A stretch of DNA of 64,000 bases from Brumimicrobium oceani (GTDB taxonomy: Bacteria; Bacteroidota; Bacteroidia; Flavobacteriales_D; Crocinitomicaceae). A program made the position numbers and the translations under genes. The stretch lies in the NCBI RefSeq assembly GCF_003143775.1, contig NZ_QFRJ01000001.1, forward strand, positions 496,001 through 560,000, read 5' to 3'. This document shows positions 28,505-39,278 of the stretch, piece by piece. Below the pieces are notes generated by a model. That model made no database searches and had not been told where the DNA came from. It saw nothing but the letters and a program-made list of their open reading frames with translations. How positions within the stretch are numbered: the first letter of the stretch is position 1; every line of letters starts with the position of its first letter.

Positions 28505-29465
28505 GATATTCTTCTACAATTTGATCAATAATTGCTTTGATTGGGCGAACAGAATTTACATTCTCAATCGTTGGTCCAGCGCACCATAAGGTTTTGTAGG
28601 TTGCACTAAAAGCCGCTTTCTGCAGCTGTTTCATTCCACGTAAAAAAGTAAACGCTTTAAACCATTTTTTAAGTTTTCTATTTTTATTCAGTAATCGTTC
28701 TAACCAATTTTGATCTGTTCCAATTTTCTCAACATAAGGCGTTTTTATAACTGTGCATGGTGTTCCAGAAAGTTTAGAAGTCATTACAATATCATCCTTC
28801 CCATAGTCGATACAAGCTTGTTTATATTCTTCGCTGACGTCAGATTCTTCCGTTGCGATAAAAATAGAACCAATGGAACAACCTTCAGCACCCAGTTTCA
28901 TAACGTCACGCATCTCATGCCCATTTCCAACCCCTCCTGCAGAAATAACAGGAATTTTACAATGCTTTTTTAATTCTGGAACCAAATCTTTGATGGAAAT
29001 ATTTCCCGCATGACCACCCGCTTCTTTGTTCACTGCAATTATTGCATCAGCTCCTAAAGATTCAACTTTCTTTGCGAATTTTAGATTGGTGACATCACAA
29101 AACACCTTAATTCCATTCTTGTGGGCTTGATTTATTGTTTCTTCTGGTGAGCCTAGACTGGTAATGATATAATCTACTTTTTCCTCACAAATAACCGCCA
29201 ACTGTTCCTTGTAAGTAAAATTACTTTTGTTGACAATCAGATTAATTCCAAAAGGACCAGTAACCGCATTTTTGATTTCACGAATCGCTGCTCTCAATTC
29301 TTCGGTAGTCCGGTAATTCATAGCAGGAACAGCCGCTGTAGCACCCGCATTAACTCCCGCAATAATCATTTTGGTATTCGAAACCAAAAACATAGGAGCG
29401 ATTATAATAGGATAGCGGATTTTGAGCATTTCACTCAAACTGGTTTTTATTTCATTATTTTCCAT
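28491..29465 (-). CDS. Nitronate monooxygenase-like FMN enzyme
   Basis: A 324-residue TIM-barrel flavoprotein of the NMO/2-nitropropane dioxygenase family. RYPIIIAPMFLVSNTKMIIA is the N-terminal FMN-contact motif; VISAGGVGNGHEMRDVMKLG and AEGCSIGSIFIATEES are the phosphate-binding glycine loop; NKEAGGHAGNI holds the GGHxG motif with the catalytic-region histidine. NMOs oxidise alkyl nitronates such as propionate-3-nitronate; related enzymes are enoyl-ACP reductases (FabK), so the reaction is not certain. The overlap with the DUF4442 acyl-thioesterase-like gene slightly favours a lipid-related role. Confidence 0.85.
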   Translation of the reverse strand: MENNEIKTSLSEMLKIRYPIIIAPMFLVSNTKMIIAGVNAGATAAVPAMNYRTTEELRAAIREIKNAVTGPFGINLIVNKSNFTYKEQLAVICEEKVDYIITSLGSPEETINQAHKNGIKVFCDVTNLKFAKKVESLGADAIIAVNKEAGGHAGNISIKDLVPELKKHCKIPVISAGGVGNGHEMRDVMKLGAEGCSIGSIFIATEESDVSEEYKQACIDYGKDDIVMTSKLSGTPCTVIKTPYVEKIGTDQNWLERLLNKNRKLKKWFKAFTFLRGMKQLQKAAFSATYKTLWCAGPTIENVNSVRPIKAIIDQIVEEYHAEK

Positions 29466-29736
29466 ACGCTAAACTAATTATATTTTTTATGTATGCATAG
29501 AAAACTCATGAATAATTTACAAAGGATTTATTTTTTACACTTGATGAATCAGAGCGGACAAGGGTGCATAAAAATGTAAAATAAATTGAAATAAATTTCT
29601 TATCTTAGTCACGAAAAATAAAACAAGAAACATGCTCATATTAACTATTCATCGTTTATAAACTAATCGATTTGGTGCTAAAAAACTAAGAATAGATAGT
29701 ATATTTGTTTGCATACTCAAAACACGCGTTATAAAT

Positions 29737-31620
29737 ATGGCAGAAGAAAATAATTACACAGAAGACAATATACGCTCACTCGATTGGAAGGAACACATAC
29801 GTCTACGACCGGGAATGTATATTGGAAAGCTGGGAGATGGTGCTTCTGCTGATGATGGAATTTACATTCTCATGAAAGAGGTGATCGATAATTGTATCGA
29901 TGAATTTGTCATGGGAAATGGAAAACGAATTGACATTAAAGCCAAAGAGGGTAAGGTGACCATTCGAGATTATGGTCGAGGAATTCCCCTGGGTAAGGTC
30001 GTAGATGTAGTTTCCAAAATAAATACGGGGGGTAAATATGATTCAAAAGCCTTTAAAAAATCTGTTGGTCTAAATGGTGTCGGTACAAAAGCTGTTAACG
30101 CATTGAGTAGTCATTTCATGGTGTATTCTGTTCGTGATGGAGAAAAGAAAAGCGCTACTTTTGAGCGTGGAGTGCTTACAGACGATCCAAAAATTGAAAA
30201 AACGGATGAACGCAATGGGACTTTTGTTGAGTTTTATCCGGATGAACAAATATTTAAGAAGTTTGCCTTTAAAGTTCCCTACATTGAAAAAATGATTTGG
30301 AATTACTGTTACTTGAACAGAGGATTAGCGATTTATTTCAATGGTGAGAAATTTCAATCGAAAAACGGACTTAAGGATTTACTTGAAAACAACCAAGATG
30401 GAGATCCCTTGTATCCAATTATTCATTTGGAAGGTTATGATATCGAAGTGGCGTTTACGCACGGAAGAACTTACGGAGAAGATTATTATTCTTTTGTCAA
30501 TGGTCAGCATACAACCCAAGGCGGTACGCATCACAGTGCTTTCAGGGAATCTGTGGCGCGTGTAATCAAGGATTTTTACAACAAAAATTATGAATCTTCA
30601 GATATAAGGCAATCCATTGTTGCCGCAATATCGGTTAAAGTTGTGGAACCTGTTTTTGAATCACAAACAAAAACAAAATTAGGTTCGCAGGACGTTGAAC
30701 CGGGAGGAAAGTCAATGCGTGCTTTTATAAATGATTTTTTAAAAACAAAGCTTGACAATTATTTGCATAAGAATCCTACAACAGCAGAGATTTTAGAAAA
30801 TAAAATAAAGCAATCAGAAAAAGAACGTAAAGAGCTTTCTGGAATTCGTAAAATAGCAAGAGAAAGAGCGAAAAAATCGAGTCTACACAATAAGAAACTT
30901 CGTGATTGTCGTGTGCATTTAACGGACATGAAAAACGATCGTCGTGAAGAAACTACTTTATTTATCACCGAGGGAGATTCAGCTTCTGGTTCTATAACGA
31001 AGTCCAGAGATGTAAACACACAGGCGGTTTTTAGTTTACGTGGTAAACCTTTAAATACATACGGATTAACCAAGAAAGTAGTTTACGAGAACGAAGAATT
31101 TAATCTGGTTCAGGCCGCCTTAGATATTGAGGACGACATGGATAATTTGAGGTACAACAAAATTGTAATCGCAACAGATGCCGATGTGGATGGTATGCAC
31201 ATTCGTATGTTGTTATTGACTTTTTTCCTGCGTTTCTTCCCTGATTTGGTCAAGCGAAATCATGTTTATGTGCTTCAAACACCATTATTTAGAGTAAGAA
31301 CCAAAAAGAAAACAAGGTATTGTTATTCTGAGGAAGAGAGAAGGCAGGCATTGGATGACCTAGGAAAAACAGCAGAGATTACACGATTTAAAGGACTTGG
31401 GGAGATTTCTCCAGATGAATTTAAGCACTTCATAGGTGAAGATATTCGTTTAGAACCCGTAATGTTGAGTAAAGGCGCTTCAATTGAAGAGGTTCTTTCT
31501 TTCTACATGGGAAAAAACACACCCTCTCGACAAGAATTTATCATTGAAAATTTACGAGTAGAGCAAGATATCGCAGAAGAGATTAAGAGTGATAAGGAAA
31601 AAATAGAAAAAGCATCATAA
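29737..31620 (+). CDS. parE: DNA topoisomerase IV subunit B
   Basis: The ATPase subunit of topoisomerase IV, which decatenates daughter chromosomes. GHKL ATPase motifs are seen in [23 protein letters not shown] and [14 protein letters not shown]. The TOPRIM domain has TEGDSASGS and the metal-binding [10 protein letters not shown], and the C-terminus has [13 protein letters not shown]. It has 627 residues, standard for the ParE type. It is followed after three bases by parC, the usual arrangement in Bacteroidota. A TATATTTG -7-like element is at 29700-29707. Confidence 0.93.
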   Translation: MAEENNYTEDNIRSLDWKEHIRLRPGMYIGKLGDGASADDGIYILMKEVIDNCIDEFVMGNGKRIDIKAKEGKVTIRDYGRGIPLGKVVDVVSKINTGGKYDSKAFKKSVGLNGVGTKAVNALSSHFMVYSVRDGEKKSATFERGVLTDDPKIEKTDERNGTFVEFYPDEQIFKKFAFKVPYIEKMIWNYCYLNRGLAIYFNGEKFQSKNGLKDLLENNQDGDPLYPIIHLEGYDIEVAFTHGRTYGEDYYSFVNGQHTTQGGTHHSAFRESVARVIKDFYNKNYESSDIRQSIVAAISVKVVEPVFESQTKTKLGSQDVEPGGKSMRAFINDFLKTKLDNYLHKNPTTAEILENKIKQSEKERKELSGIRKIARERAKKSSLHNKKLRDCRVHLTDMKNDRREETTLFITEGDSASGSITKSRDVNTQAVFSLRGKPLNTYGLTKKVVYENEEFNLVQAALDIEDDMDNLRYNKIVIATDADVDGMHIRMLLLTFFLRFFPDLVKRNHVYVLQTPLFRVRTKKKTRYCYSEEERRQALDDLGKTAEITRFKGLGEISPDEFKHFIGEDIRLEPVMLSKGASIEEVLSFYMGKNTPSRQEFIIENLRVEQDIAEEIKSDKEKIEKAS

Positions 31621-31623
31621 ACT

Positions 31624-34600
31624 ATGGCGGAAGACAAAAATTCTGAAGATGAGGAAAACAAAAACATTCCAGATTCTGAAAATGATGACAATAAAGACCA
31701 AGAAAACCAAGACAATCAAGAAGTTTCCAATGATCCTGAAGAGGACGGGAGCGATGTAAACGGAATCAAAAAGGTAGATGAAAACATCATCTCTTTAGAT
31801 GGACTGTATGAAAATTGGTTTCTAGATTATGCCTCTTATGTTATTCTTGAACGTGCAGTTCCGGGGTTAAATGATGGGCTAAAACCTGTGCAACGTCGTA
31901 TTCTTCACTCCATGAAAGAATTGGAGGATGGACGATACAATAAGGTCGCAAATCTTATTGGAAATACCATGAAATATCACCCGCATGGTGACGCTTCCAT
32001 TGGAGATGCTATGGTGCAAATGGGTCAGAAAGAATTGCTGATCGACATGCAAGGAAACTGGGGTAACACGCTGACTGGTGACGGTGCGGCCGCGCCACGT
32101 TACATTGAGGCACGTTTATCCAAATTTGCACTTCATGTGGCATTCAACGCCAAAACAACAGAATGGCTCACGAGTTACGACGGAAGAAATAAAGAACCTG
32201 AGGATTTGCCAATGAAGTTTCCTTTGCTTCTGGCGCAAGGAGCAGAGGGAATTGCCGTGGGGTTGGCCTGTAAAATTTTACCGCATAACTTTATAGAATT
32301 AATAGATAACTCGATTAACCATTTGCGTGGAAAGAAAGTCGAAATTTTCCCAGATTTCCTTACGGGAGGAATGGCCGATTTCACCAATTATAACGATGGT
32401 TTACGCGGAGGAAAAGTGAGAGTTCGTGCGAAAATTAATAAGATTGACAACAAAACTTTAAGTATTACAGAAATTCCTTTTGGAACGAATACTTCTTCTT
32501 TAATTGATTCTATTTTACGCGCCAACGACAAAGGGAAAATTAAAATCAAGAAAATTGATGACAATACTGCTGCGGAAGCTGAAATTTTGATTCACTTAGC
32601 CAGTAATGTTTCTCCAGATAAATTAATTGATGCACTTTATGCATTTACGGATTGTGAAGTGTCCATTTCGCCCAACTCAACTGTAATTGATAAGGAAACT
32701 CCTCGTTTTTTGGGAATGAGTGAGATTTTAAAGCACAATACAGACAATACAGTTCGTTTACTTAAACGCGAATTAGAAATTCGAAAAGAAGAACTGGAAG
32801 AACAATGGCATTTTAGCTCTTTGGAGAAAATTTTTATCGAGAATAAAGTCTACAGTTTAATAGAGGAGGAGGAAACCTGGGAAGGTGTTATTTCCGCTAT
32901 TGATACTGGATTAAAACCATTCACAAAACACTTAAAAAGAGAAGTTACCAGAGACGATATTATCCGATTGACAGAAATTAAGATCAAGAGAATTTCTAAA
33001 TTTGATAAGTTTAAAGCAGATGAAATCATTCAAAAAATTGAAGATGAATTAGCACAGGTTATTTCAAATATTGAGAATATTATTGAATTTTCTATCGATT
33101 ACTTTAAAGACCTGAAAAAACGTTTCGGGGAAGGAAAGGAGAGAAAAACGGAGATCAGAGTTTTTGATAACATCAACGCTTCAAAAGTAATTATTGCTAA
33201 TGAAAAGTTGTATGTTGATTTTAAAGAAGGTTTCATTGGTTATAAGCTGAGAAAGGCCGATTATATTCAAGATTGTTCTGAAATTGATGATATCATCGTT
33301 TTCTTCGATACGGGTAAAATGATGATTACCAAAGTAGCCGATAAAAAATTCGTAGGTAAAGGCATTCTTCATGCGGCGGTATGGAAAAGAGGGGATAAGC
33401 GAACGGTTTATCATGTGATTTATAAAGATGGAAAATCTGGAAATTCTTACATGAAACGCTTCTTAGTGAATTCAATTACGCGAGATAAAGAATATGATTT
33501 AACCACGGGTAAAAAAGGATCTAAATTGCATTATTTCTCTGCACATCCCAACGGTGAAAGGGAAGTGGTGACCATTCATTTAAAAGCGAGAACCCATTTA
33601 AAAAAGCTAAAATTAGATGTAGATTTGGGAGAACAGTTGATAAAAAGCCGTTCTGCCAAAGGAAATATTATTAGTAAAGAGCCGATTTCAAAAGTAACGC
33701 AAAAAGAGGTCGGTGGATCTACTTTAGCAGCAAGAAAAATTTGGTACGATGATATTGTTGGTCGATTAAATGATGATCAACGTGGGAAATTTTTAGGTCA
33801 ATTTAGAGGTGACGACAAAATATTGACACTATACAAAAACGGTGAATATCGTTTGTCAAGTTTCGATTTAACCATTCACTTTGGGGATGACATGATTCAT
33901 ATCGAAAAATGGAAGCCTGAACACGCTATTTCTGCCGTTTATTACGATCCTGAAAAGGAAATTCACTATGCAAAACGATTTGTTTGCGAAGTAACGACGG
34001 ACAGAAGAGTGCCCTTTATTCCTGAAACAGAAGGAACGGAGCTTAATGCAGTTTCTACCGCTTATGAGCCTGAAGTAAGGATTGTTTACAATAAACTCTT
34101 GAAAGCGACTAAACATTTGCCAGATAGACTCGTCAGAATAGACGAATTTATTGACGTTAAAGGAATGAAATCTATTGGTAATCAGCTTGAAAAGCTAAAG
34201 GTCAAAGAGATTGAATTGACCCATCCGATTGAAGGAAAAACACCTTGGCCAGATGAAGAGGAAGAGGCTACAGAAGTTGCAGAAGAGGAAAATGAAGAGG
34301 AAACGGATGATGAAAATCAGGACAATTCAAAAGCAGCTCATGACAAAGAAGGAAGCGATGACGACTCAAATGACGATTCTGACAAGGATGACGATGATAG
34401 CAGCGATGATGGGGATGATGGAGATGACGACGGAGATGATGACCAACCAAAAGGAGGTTCACCAAAACCTGAGGCGATCAAGGAAAAACCTACTGTAGAG
34501 AAGAAAAAACCCGTTAAAAAGGTTAAATCTAAATCCGTCCAAGAAGTTCAGCCTGAGAAAACAGATAAACAAGAGGATTCCTCAAATAAAAAAGCAGCAA

Positions 34601-34806
34601 CGAATTCAGAATCATTGAAGAAGGAAACGCAAGCTGTTGTCAGTATAGAAGATATTTTACCACCAATAGAGGAAAAACCAAAACCAGCACCCAGAAGAAG
34701 AAGTTTATCTAGACGACCGATCAAAGACAAGCCGGCACAGCAGGTGACTTGGGATTTATTTAGTTCAACAGACGAGAAAGACAAAGATGATAAGGATAAA
34801 AACTAA
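31624..34806 (+). CDS. parC: DNA topoisomerase IV subunit A with long acidic/basic tail
   Basis: The DNA-cleaving subunit paired with ParE. The catalytic region has YENWFLDYASYVILERAVPG, PVQRRILHSM, KYHPHGDASIGDAMVQM and the active-site tyrosine in AAPRYIEARLSKFA. The core ends near residue 875 with KELTHPIEGKTPWP-like sequence. The last 185 residues are low complexity: first mostly Asp and Glu (34255-34445), then Lys/Pro-rich (to 34785), ending QVTWDLFSSTDEK. The N-terminal 50 residues are also acidic. Acidic tails occur in other Bacteroidota ParC proteins, but this one is long. A terminator follows at 34869. Confidence 0.93.
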   Translation: MAEDKNSEDEENKNIPDSENDDNKDQENQDNQEVSNDPEEDGSDVNGIKKVDENIISLDGLYENWFLDYASYVILERAVPGLNDGLKPVQRRILHSMKELEDGRYNKVANLIGNTMKYHPHGDASIGDAMVQMGQKELLIDMQGNWGNTLTGDGAAAPRYIEARLSKFALHVAFNAKTTEWLTSYDGRNKEPEDLPMKFPLLLAQGAEGIAVGLACKILPHNFIELIDNSINHLRGKKVEIFPDFLTGGMADFTNYNDGLRGGKVRVRAKINKIDNKTLSITEIPFGTNTSSLIDSILRANDKGKIKIKKIDDNTAAEAEILIHLASNVSPDKLIDALYAFTDCEVSISPNSTVIDKETPRFLGMSEILKHNTDNTVRLLKRELEIRKEELEEQWHFSSLEKIFIENKVYSLIEEEETWEGVISAIDTGLKPFTKHLKREVTRDDIIRLTEIKIKRISKFDKFKADEIIQKIEDELAQVISNIENIIEFSIDYFKDLKKRFGEGKERKTEIRVFDNINASKVIIANEKLYVDFKEGFIGYKLRKADYIQDCSEIDDIIVFFDTGKMMITKVADKKFVGKGILHAAVWKRGDKRTVYHVIYKDGKSGNSYMKRFLVNSITRDKEYDLTTGKKGSKLHYFSAHPNGEREVVTIHLKARTHLKKLKLDVDLGEQLIKSRSAKGNIISKEPISKVTQKEVGGSTLAARKIWYDDIVGRLNDDQRGKFLGQFRGDDKILTLYKNGEYRLSSFDLTIHFGDDMIHIEKWKPEHAISAVYYDPEKEIHYAKRFVCEVTTDRRVPFIPETEGTELNAVSTAYEPEVRIVYNKLLKATKHLPDRLVRIDEFIDVKGMKSIGNQLEKLKVKEIELTHPIEGKTPWPDEEEEATEVAEEENEEETDDENQDNSKAAHDKEGSDDDSNDDSDKDDDDSSDDGDDGDDDGDDDQPKGGSPKPEAIKEKPTVEKKKPVKKVKSKSVQEVQPEKTDKQEDSSNKKAATNSESLKKETQAVVSIEDILPPIEEKPKPAPRRRSLSRRPIKDKPAQQVTWDLFSSTDEKDKDDKDKN

Positions 34807-34868
34807 GGCTTAATGGTAAAGCGTGTGTCAAGAAGAATTAATAGCATTATTTGTTAGGATATAAATAG

Positions 34869-34898
34869 AAGAGACTGTTTGAAAGAACGGTCTCTTTT
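34869..34898 (+). terminator. Intrinsic terminator after parC
   Basis: AAGAGACTGTT (34869-34879) pairs with AACGGTCTCTT (34886-34896) with one T/G pair and a six-base loop, followed by TT. Confidence 0.75.
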
Positions 34899-35503
34899 AG
34901 TTAGGAATTTCTATTTAACATAATATTAATTATAGGACAAATATAAATTAGTGAATATACGCCAACACAATAGATTTTCCAATGTAGATTTAATAATGCG
35001 CTTGGTTTTAAAACTCTTGCTTTAAATTCACTCAAAGCATTTGAACTCATTCAGTCTGTTATTCCCAATTCACAACTATTTAAACAAAGTATTGTGTTCT
35101 AATAAAAAATGAACTCAAGATAATTCCGCACGCTAAAATTGTTGTTAGTATTACCATGGGTTCAGAATTTTGAGTTGAATCCTCTTAGAATTTGAACATC
35201 TAAAAAATCACCAACCCAACAACCAATTATAATGAACACGCTCAAACGACGTTTATCATTTCATTATCATTTCTTAACTAGATATTTTCCCATTGCTGTG
35301 CATTATGGAAATCTTTGGTTAATTTTAGAATTCATTGAAAAATCTTGTTGATTTTTGTCATATTATCGAGTTTATTGTCTTCTAAATCTAGGCTATACTT
35401 TTTTAAGAATTCAAACTGCAAGGATATTGAATTTTAAGCAAAAATGAAAATTGGTTAAGGTTTAATGGACAATTAACTAGAAGAAATTTAATTAAAAATA
35501 ACT
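34899..35503. other. Intergenic, no recognised feature
   Basis: About 600 AT-rich bases between the parC terminator and the aldehyde dehydrogenase gene. No reading frame, RNA signature or strong hairpin was found. Confidence 0.5.
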
Positions 35504-36859
35504 ATGGAGTTTAAAACAATAAATCCGCATAACGGAGAAACAATTGGTGTATATAAAGGCTTGACAGATGATGAGTTAGCTGAAAAACTGGACAATAGTC
35601 AAAAAGCTTTTGAATCATGGAGCAAAGTCGCACTTTCAGAACGCTGTACCCTTTTAAAAAAAGCGGGTCAAGTTTTACGAGAACATGTCGAAGAATATGC
35701 CAAAATGATCAGCCTTGAAATGGGGAAATTGATTTCAGAAGCCAGAAACGAAGTGAAAAAATGTGCAAGCGTATGTGACTATTATGCAGAGCATGCAGAA
35801 TCATTTTTAGCGGATGAAATAATTAAAAGCGATGCTTCAAAAAGTTTTGTATCTCATCAACCCTTAGGTGCTGTATTTGCCGTAATGCCTTGGAATTTTC
35901 CTTTTTGGCAGGTCATGAGGTATGCCGCTCCTACTCTAACCTCCGGAAACGTGGGATTATTAAAGCATTCCTCTAGCGTAATAGGTTGCGCGCAATTAAT
36001 TGAAGACGTTTTTAAAAAAGCGGGTTATCCAAAAAATGTATTTCAAAATTTAATCGTCAGTCATGATGCTACCGAGCAAATTGTATCTCACCACGCGGTA
36101 AAAGCAATTACATTAACAGGCAGCGAAAAAGCGGGATCGTCGGTTGCTGCTCTGGCTGGAAAACACATTAAAAAATCCTTGTTAGAATTAGGCGGAAGCA
36201 ACGCATTCATTGTTTGGGAAGACGCAGATATTGATAAAACCGTAGAAATTGCATTAACGGCCAGAATGATGAATTGTGGTCAAAGCTGTATTGCTGCTAA
36301 GCGTTTTATTTTACTTGAAGGAGTTTACGATGAATTCGTAGAAAAATTTACAGCTGCAGTGAAAAACTTAAAGTCAGGCAATCCTATGAACGAAGAGACA
36401 ACCCTTGGACCAATGGCAAGAAAAGATTTAGCAGATGAATTACAAAAGCAAATCACCAATTCAATTGAACAAGGTGCTCAACTAATTTATGGCGGAAACC
36501 AAGAGGGTTGTCATCACGAGGCAACTGTCCTGGGGGATGTTAAACCAGGAATGGCCGCTTTCGATGAAGAAAGTTTTGGGCCCTTGGCCGCTATGATAAA
36601 AGCAGATTCTATCGAGCATGCGTTTGAACTTTCAGAGCGATCTAAGTTTGGTTTAGGTGTAACAGTTTGTACGGAAAATGTTGAATTGGCCTTGAGTCAT
36701 GTCGACAAAGTAAGTGACGGTGCTTATTTTATCAATGAATTGGTAAAATCAGATCCAAGACTACCATTTGGTGGAACAAAAATTTCGGGCTACGGAAGAG
36801 AATTGTCTAAGGACGGAATAATGGAGTTTGTGAATCGCAAAACGGTTTATGTGAAGTAA
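35504..36859 (+). CDS. NAD(P)-dependent aldehyde dehydrogenase, succinate-semialdehyde type
   Basis: A 451-residue aldehyde dehydrogenase. The cofactor site is VMPWNFPFWQVMRYAAPTL; the general base glutamate is in LLELGGSNAFIV and the catalytic cysteine in NCGQSCIAAKRF. The C-terminal SDPRLPFGGTKISGYGREL is the family end motif. Similarity is closest in pattern to the short bacterial succinate-semialdehyde dehydrogenases (GabD/YneI type), which turn succinate semialdehyde into succinate. It stands alone, so substrate is inferred from family only. Confidence 0.88.
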   Translation: MEFKTINPHNGETIGVYKGLTDDELAEKLDNSQKAFESWSKVALSERCTLLKKAGQVLREHVEEYAKMISLEMGKLISEARNEVKKCASVCDYYAEHAESFLADEIIKSDASKSFVSHQPLGAVFAVMPWNFPFWQVMRYAAPTLTSGNVGLLKHSSSVIGCAQLIEDVFKKAGYPKNVFQNLIVSHDATEQIVSHHAVKAITLTGSEKAGSSVAALAGKHIKKSLLELGGSNAFIVWEDADIDKTVEIALTARMMNCGQSCIAAKRFILLEGVYDEFVEKFTAAVKNLKSGNPMNEETTLGPMARKDLADELQKQITNSIEQGAQLIYGGNQEGCHHEATVLGDVKPGMAAFDEESFGPLAAMIKADSIEHAFELSERSKFGLGVTVCTENVELALSHVDKVSDGAYFINELVKSDPRLPFGGTKISGYGRELSKDGIMEFVNRKTVYVK

Positions 36860-37050
36860 ATCAAAAGAAGCATTAAGATACGATGTGGTGTTTTATTCAT
36901 AGATATTGCTAATGTAAAATTATTCATTAATAGGTAATCCTATCTATTTTATAAAATTCAGTTGATTAGAAATACCAACTGAATAAAAAGAAAACTGTTT
37001 TAGTTATTTTTGAAATTTAATTCACTTTTTACAATTCTAAAATCCAGCGT

Positions 37051-37749
37051 ATGTCAGCTTCCTCCCAAAAAGCAAATCAAATTTTAAAAGTTCATACTTT
37101 CGAAGCCCTTGCCACTACTCCATTTCAAGGAGAAATCAATGCAATGTGCTGGGAACGCAATTTGTTGGGCAATTTTTCGGAAATTGTTGAGAAAATAGAA
37201 TGCGAGGGAAATATGAAGGAAATAGATTTAGAAGAACTTCGTGCGTTAAATTTAAGTAAGGAGGCCAATTTAGCACGTGAGGTTCTCCTTACTGACTTTG
37301 AGAACTTAAAAAAATTTGGCGCAGCTCCCATTCTCAACTTAATTAAAAATTATGAGCGCGACGATTCCTTCCCAATTTTCCCAACTGATGTCTATTCTTT
37401 TCATGTCGACCGCTCCCCTATTCCATCACAAACATTTCTTTGCACTTATTACGGCGAACCGAGCGATATTTTGCCCAACCATGAAGGAATCCAAAAAGTA
37501 CTCGTTCCAGAAATTCGAAAAGAACTCAAAAAGATATACGCTGGACCTGATGAAGGATTTGAAGAGTTCTTAAGTGAATACTTCTTTGATCTACATTATC
37601 AAGCTCTGCCTAAGGCCAATATCACAAGTTTAGGCAAAGGAAATCTATGGAAATTGGCCATCGATCATCCTGATAATCCTGTTTTACCATGCTTGCACAG
37701 AGCGCCGGTGGAAAAGGATGGCGAAGCTAGATTGATGATTATTTGTTAA
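37051..37749 (+). CDS. DUF1826 family protein
   Basis: A 232-residue soluble protein. The diagnostic block is YSFHVDRSPIPSQTFLCTYY, which matches the FHVDR-P-LCTY-G signature I associate with DUF1826, and the C-terminus has HRAPVEKDGEARLMI, also a family feature. Conserved His and Asp residues in these blocks suggest a metal site, and DUF1826 genes in other bacteria often sit near zinc-responsive genes, but no function is established. The N-terminal 110 residues, usually the variable part, are helical. It is not clearly in an operon. Confidence 0.7.
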   Translation: MSASSQKANQILKVHTFEALATTPFQGEINAMCWERNLLGNFSEIVEKIECEGNMKEIDLEELRALNLSKEANLAREVLLTDFENLKKFGAAPILNLIKNYERDDSFPIFPTDVYSFHVDRSPIPSQTFLCTYYGEPSDILPNHEGIQKVLVPEIRKELKKIYAGPDEGFEEFLSEYFFDLHYQALPKANITSLGKGNLWKLAIDHPDNPVLPCLHRAPVEKDGEARLMIIC

Positions 37750-38196
37750 AAAAAGCATTTTAAAAAACTGATTATCCGCCATCCCAGCAGTTATTCATGG
37801 TGAATAGAAGAAGATAAAAATCCAACACTAAATTCTCCTTAAGCTTTTAATTTTGCCAGTTTAAATCGTAATAAGGATTAACCTCGGTCGTCCTATTAAC
37901 ATGTCGTCTTCTGGTGCTCATAAAGTTAAGTAAATTAGATTTTTAACAGAAAGTGTCCATTTAAATAACATTGAAATCAAATAGACAATCATTTAGCTTC
38001 AATTAAGATCATAGATTATAAAACTAGCCAGAATAAATCCATTAGAACTAAATGTAAATACTGTTTAAGCATTGGGAATAATGGTTTTATAGTGAATTTG
38101 AATTGTTAAAAAGAACTTTTGTAAAAAGAAATATCAAATTCTTACAAATCCCCGAGAATAATGTGCGTATTTTTGCACACATTTTAATTTGAATCA
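37750..38196. other. Intergenic, no recognised feature
   Basis: About 450 AT-rich bases with no reading frame or strong hairpin. A TATTTTTG -7-like element is at 38168-38175, 22 bases before the next gene, without a matching TTG. Confidence 0.45.
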
Positions 38197-38646
38197 ATGA
38201 AACGTATTAATCAATACAAAAAACTCTTTAATATTGAATCGGAAATCGATTTAGCTGAATTGAAGAAAACTTATCGTTCTTTAGTAAAAGAATGGCACCC
38301 AGATAAATTTCAGGAAGAAGACGAAAAATCTGCTTTAGCGGAAGAAAAAAGTCGTGAAATTACTCAGGGTTATGAATTCTTGATCAGTATTGCTCCAGCT
38401 ACTAAAGAAGCTAACTTAGTTGAATACGAACATATTCTTGATACATGTGGAATTGTAGATTTTCAGTGGAAAAATCAAGTGTTAGAGGTTGAGTTTACAA
38501 ACGGGAGTACTTACGAATATTTTGGAGTTTCTAAACCATTATACATCAAATTTGTAAATGCAGACAAGCAATTCAGATTTGGTAAAAGAAAGATTTTTAC
38601 AACATGCTTGTATAGAAAATCTAAAAAAGATGTTGAAATGGCGTAA
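38197..38646 (+). CDS. J-domain and KTSC-domain fusion protein
   Basis: The 149-residue protein joins two small domains. Residues 4-70 are a J domain with the HPD motif in VKEWHPDKF, which would stimulate an Hsp70 (DnaK) ATPase. Residues 85-149 are a KTSC domain: VDFQWKNQVLEVEFTNGSTY, then EYFGVSKPLY and the lysine-rich end. KTSC is named after its Lys-Thr-Ser-Cys-type conserved residues and is thought to bind nucleic acid or protein in RNA-related contexts. The gene ends in a strong terminator at 38673. It may be a DnaK targeting factor. Confidence 0.85.
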   Translation: MKRINQYKKLFNIESEIDLAELKKTYRSLVKEWHPDKFQEEDEKSALAEEKSREITQGYEFLISIAPATKEANLVEYEHILDTCGIVDFQWKNQVLEVEFTNGSTYEYFGVSKPLYIKFVNADKQFRFGKRKIFTTCLYRKSKKDVEMA

Positions 38647-38672
38647 TTAGTTTACAAATTTCCTCGTTATTT

Positions 38673-38707
38673 AAGGTTGTTGATTTCTAATCAGCAACCT
38701 TTTTTTT
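38673..38707 (+). terminator. Strong intrinsic terminator
   Basis: AAGGTTGTTGATT (38673-38685) pairs with AATCAGCAACCTT (38689-38701) apart from one G-U pair, with a three-base loop, then a T-run to 38707. Confidence 0.9.
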
Positions 38708-38822
38708 GGTAGAAGCCGATCTAAATGCAATTAATAATTACAAAAAAATCCATTTCAAAGTATAATCCCAGTAGGAATTAAACTTTAAAATGGACTTAAA
38801 TATTTTATTAAGAAAAAAACGA

Positions 38823-39278
38823 CTAAGCCAATGCTACATTCACAGCATCCATACCTTTTCTACCTCTCACGATATCATAGGTTACCTTGTCGTTTTCTTT
38901 TATATCGAATGTAACATTGTTAATATGGAAGAAGTATTTTTCTCCTGAATTATTATCGTTAATAAATCCAAATCCTTTACTACTATCATAAAACGCAACC
39001 GTTCCAACGTTAACATCTGGCTCACCAGTATCTTCTTTCTTTGGAACACCAATAACGATGTCTTCTGCTTCTATTTCCTCAACTACCTTCTCTTGCTCTT
39101 CTGGCGGAGTATCTGTTAGGTTTCCATAAGCATCAACATAAGCAATCATGTCATCCAAAGATCCGCCTTGATTGTTGTCCTCATTACGAGACTCTCTCTT
39201 AGCCATTTTTTCTTTCTTCTTCTTTGCTTTTTTCTTTTCTTTTTCACGTTTACTAAACGATTCTTGCGATCTACCCAT
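38823..39278 (-). CDS. Cold-shock domain protein
   Basis: The 151-residue protein has a highly charged N-terminal 100 residues (SKREKEKKKAKKKKEKMAKR, then an acidic stretch) and a cold-shock domain at about 90-150: VGTVAFYDSSKGFGFINDNN with RNP1 KGFGFI, then KYFFHINNV for RNP2 and KVTYDIVRGRKGMDAVNV. It should bind single-stranded RNA or DNA, as an RNA chaperone. The long lysine-rich extension is common among Bacteroidota cold-shock proteins. A promoter at 39373-39404 leaves a leader of about 90 bases that could hold temperature-sensitive structure. Confidence 0.93.
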   Translation of the reverse strand: MGRSQESFSKREKEKKKAKKKKEKMAKRESRNEDNNQGGSLDDMIAYVDAYGNLTDTPPEEQEKVVEEIEAEDIVIGVPKKEDTGEPDVNVGTVAFYDSSKGFGFINDNNSGEKYFFHINNVTFDIKENDKVTYDIVRGRKGMDAVNVALA

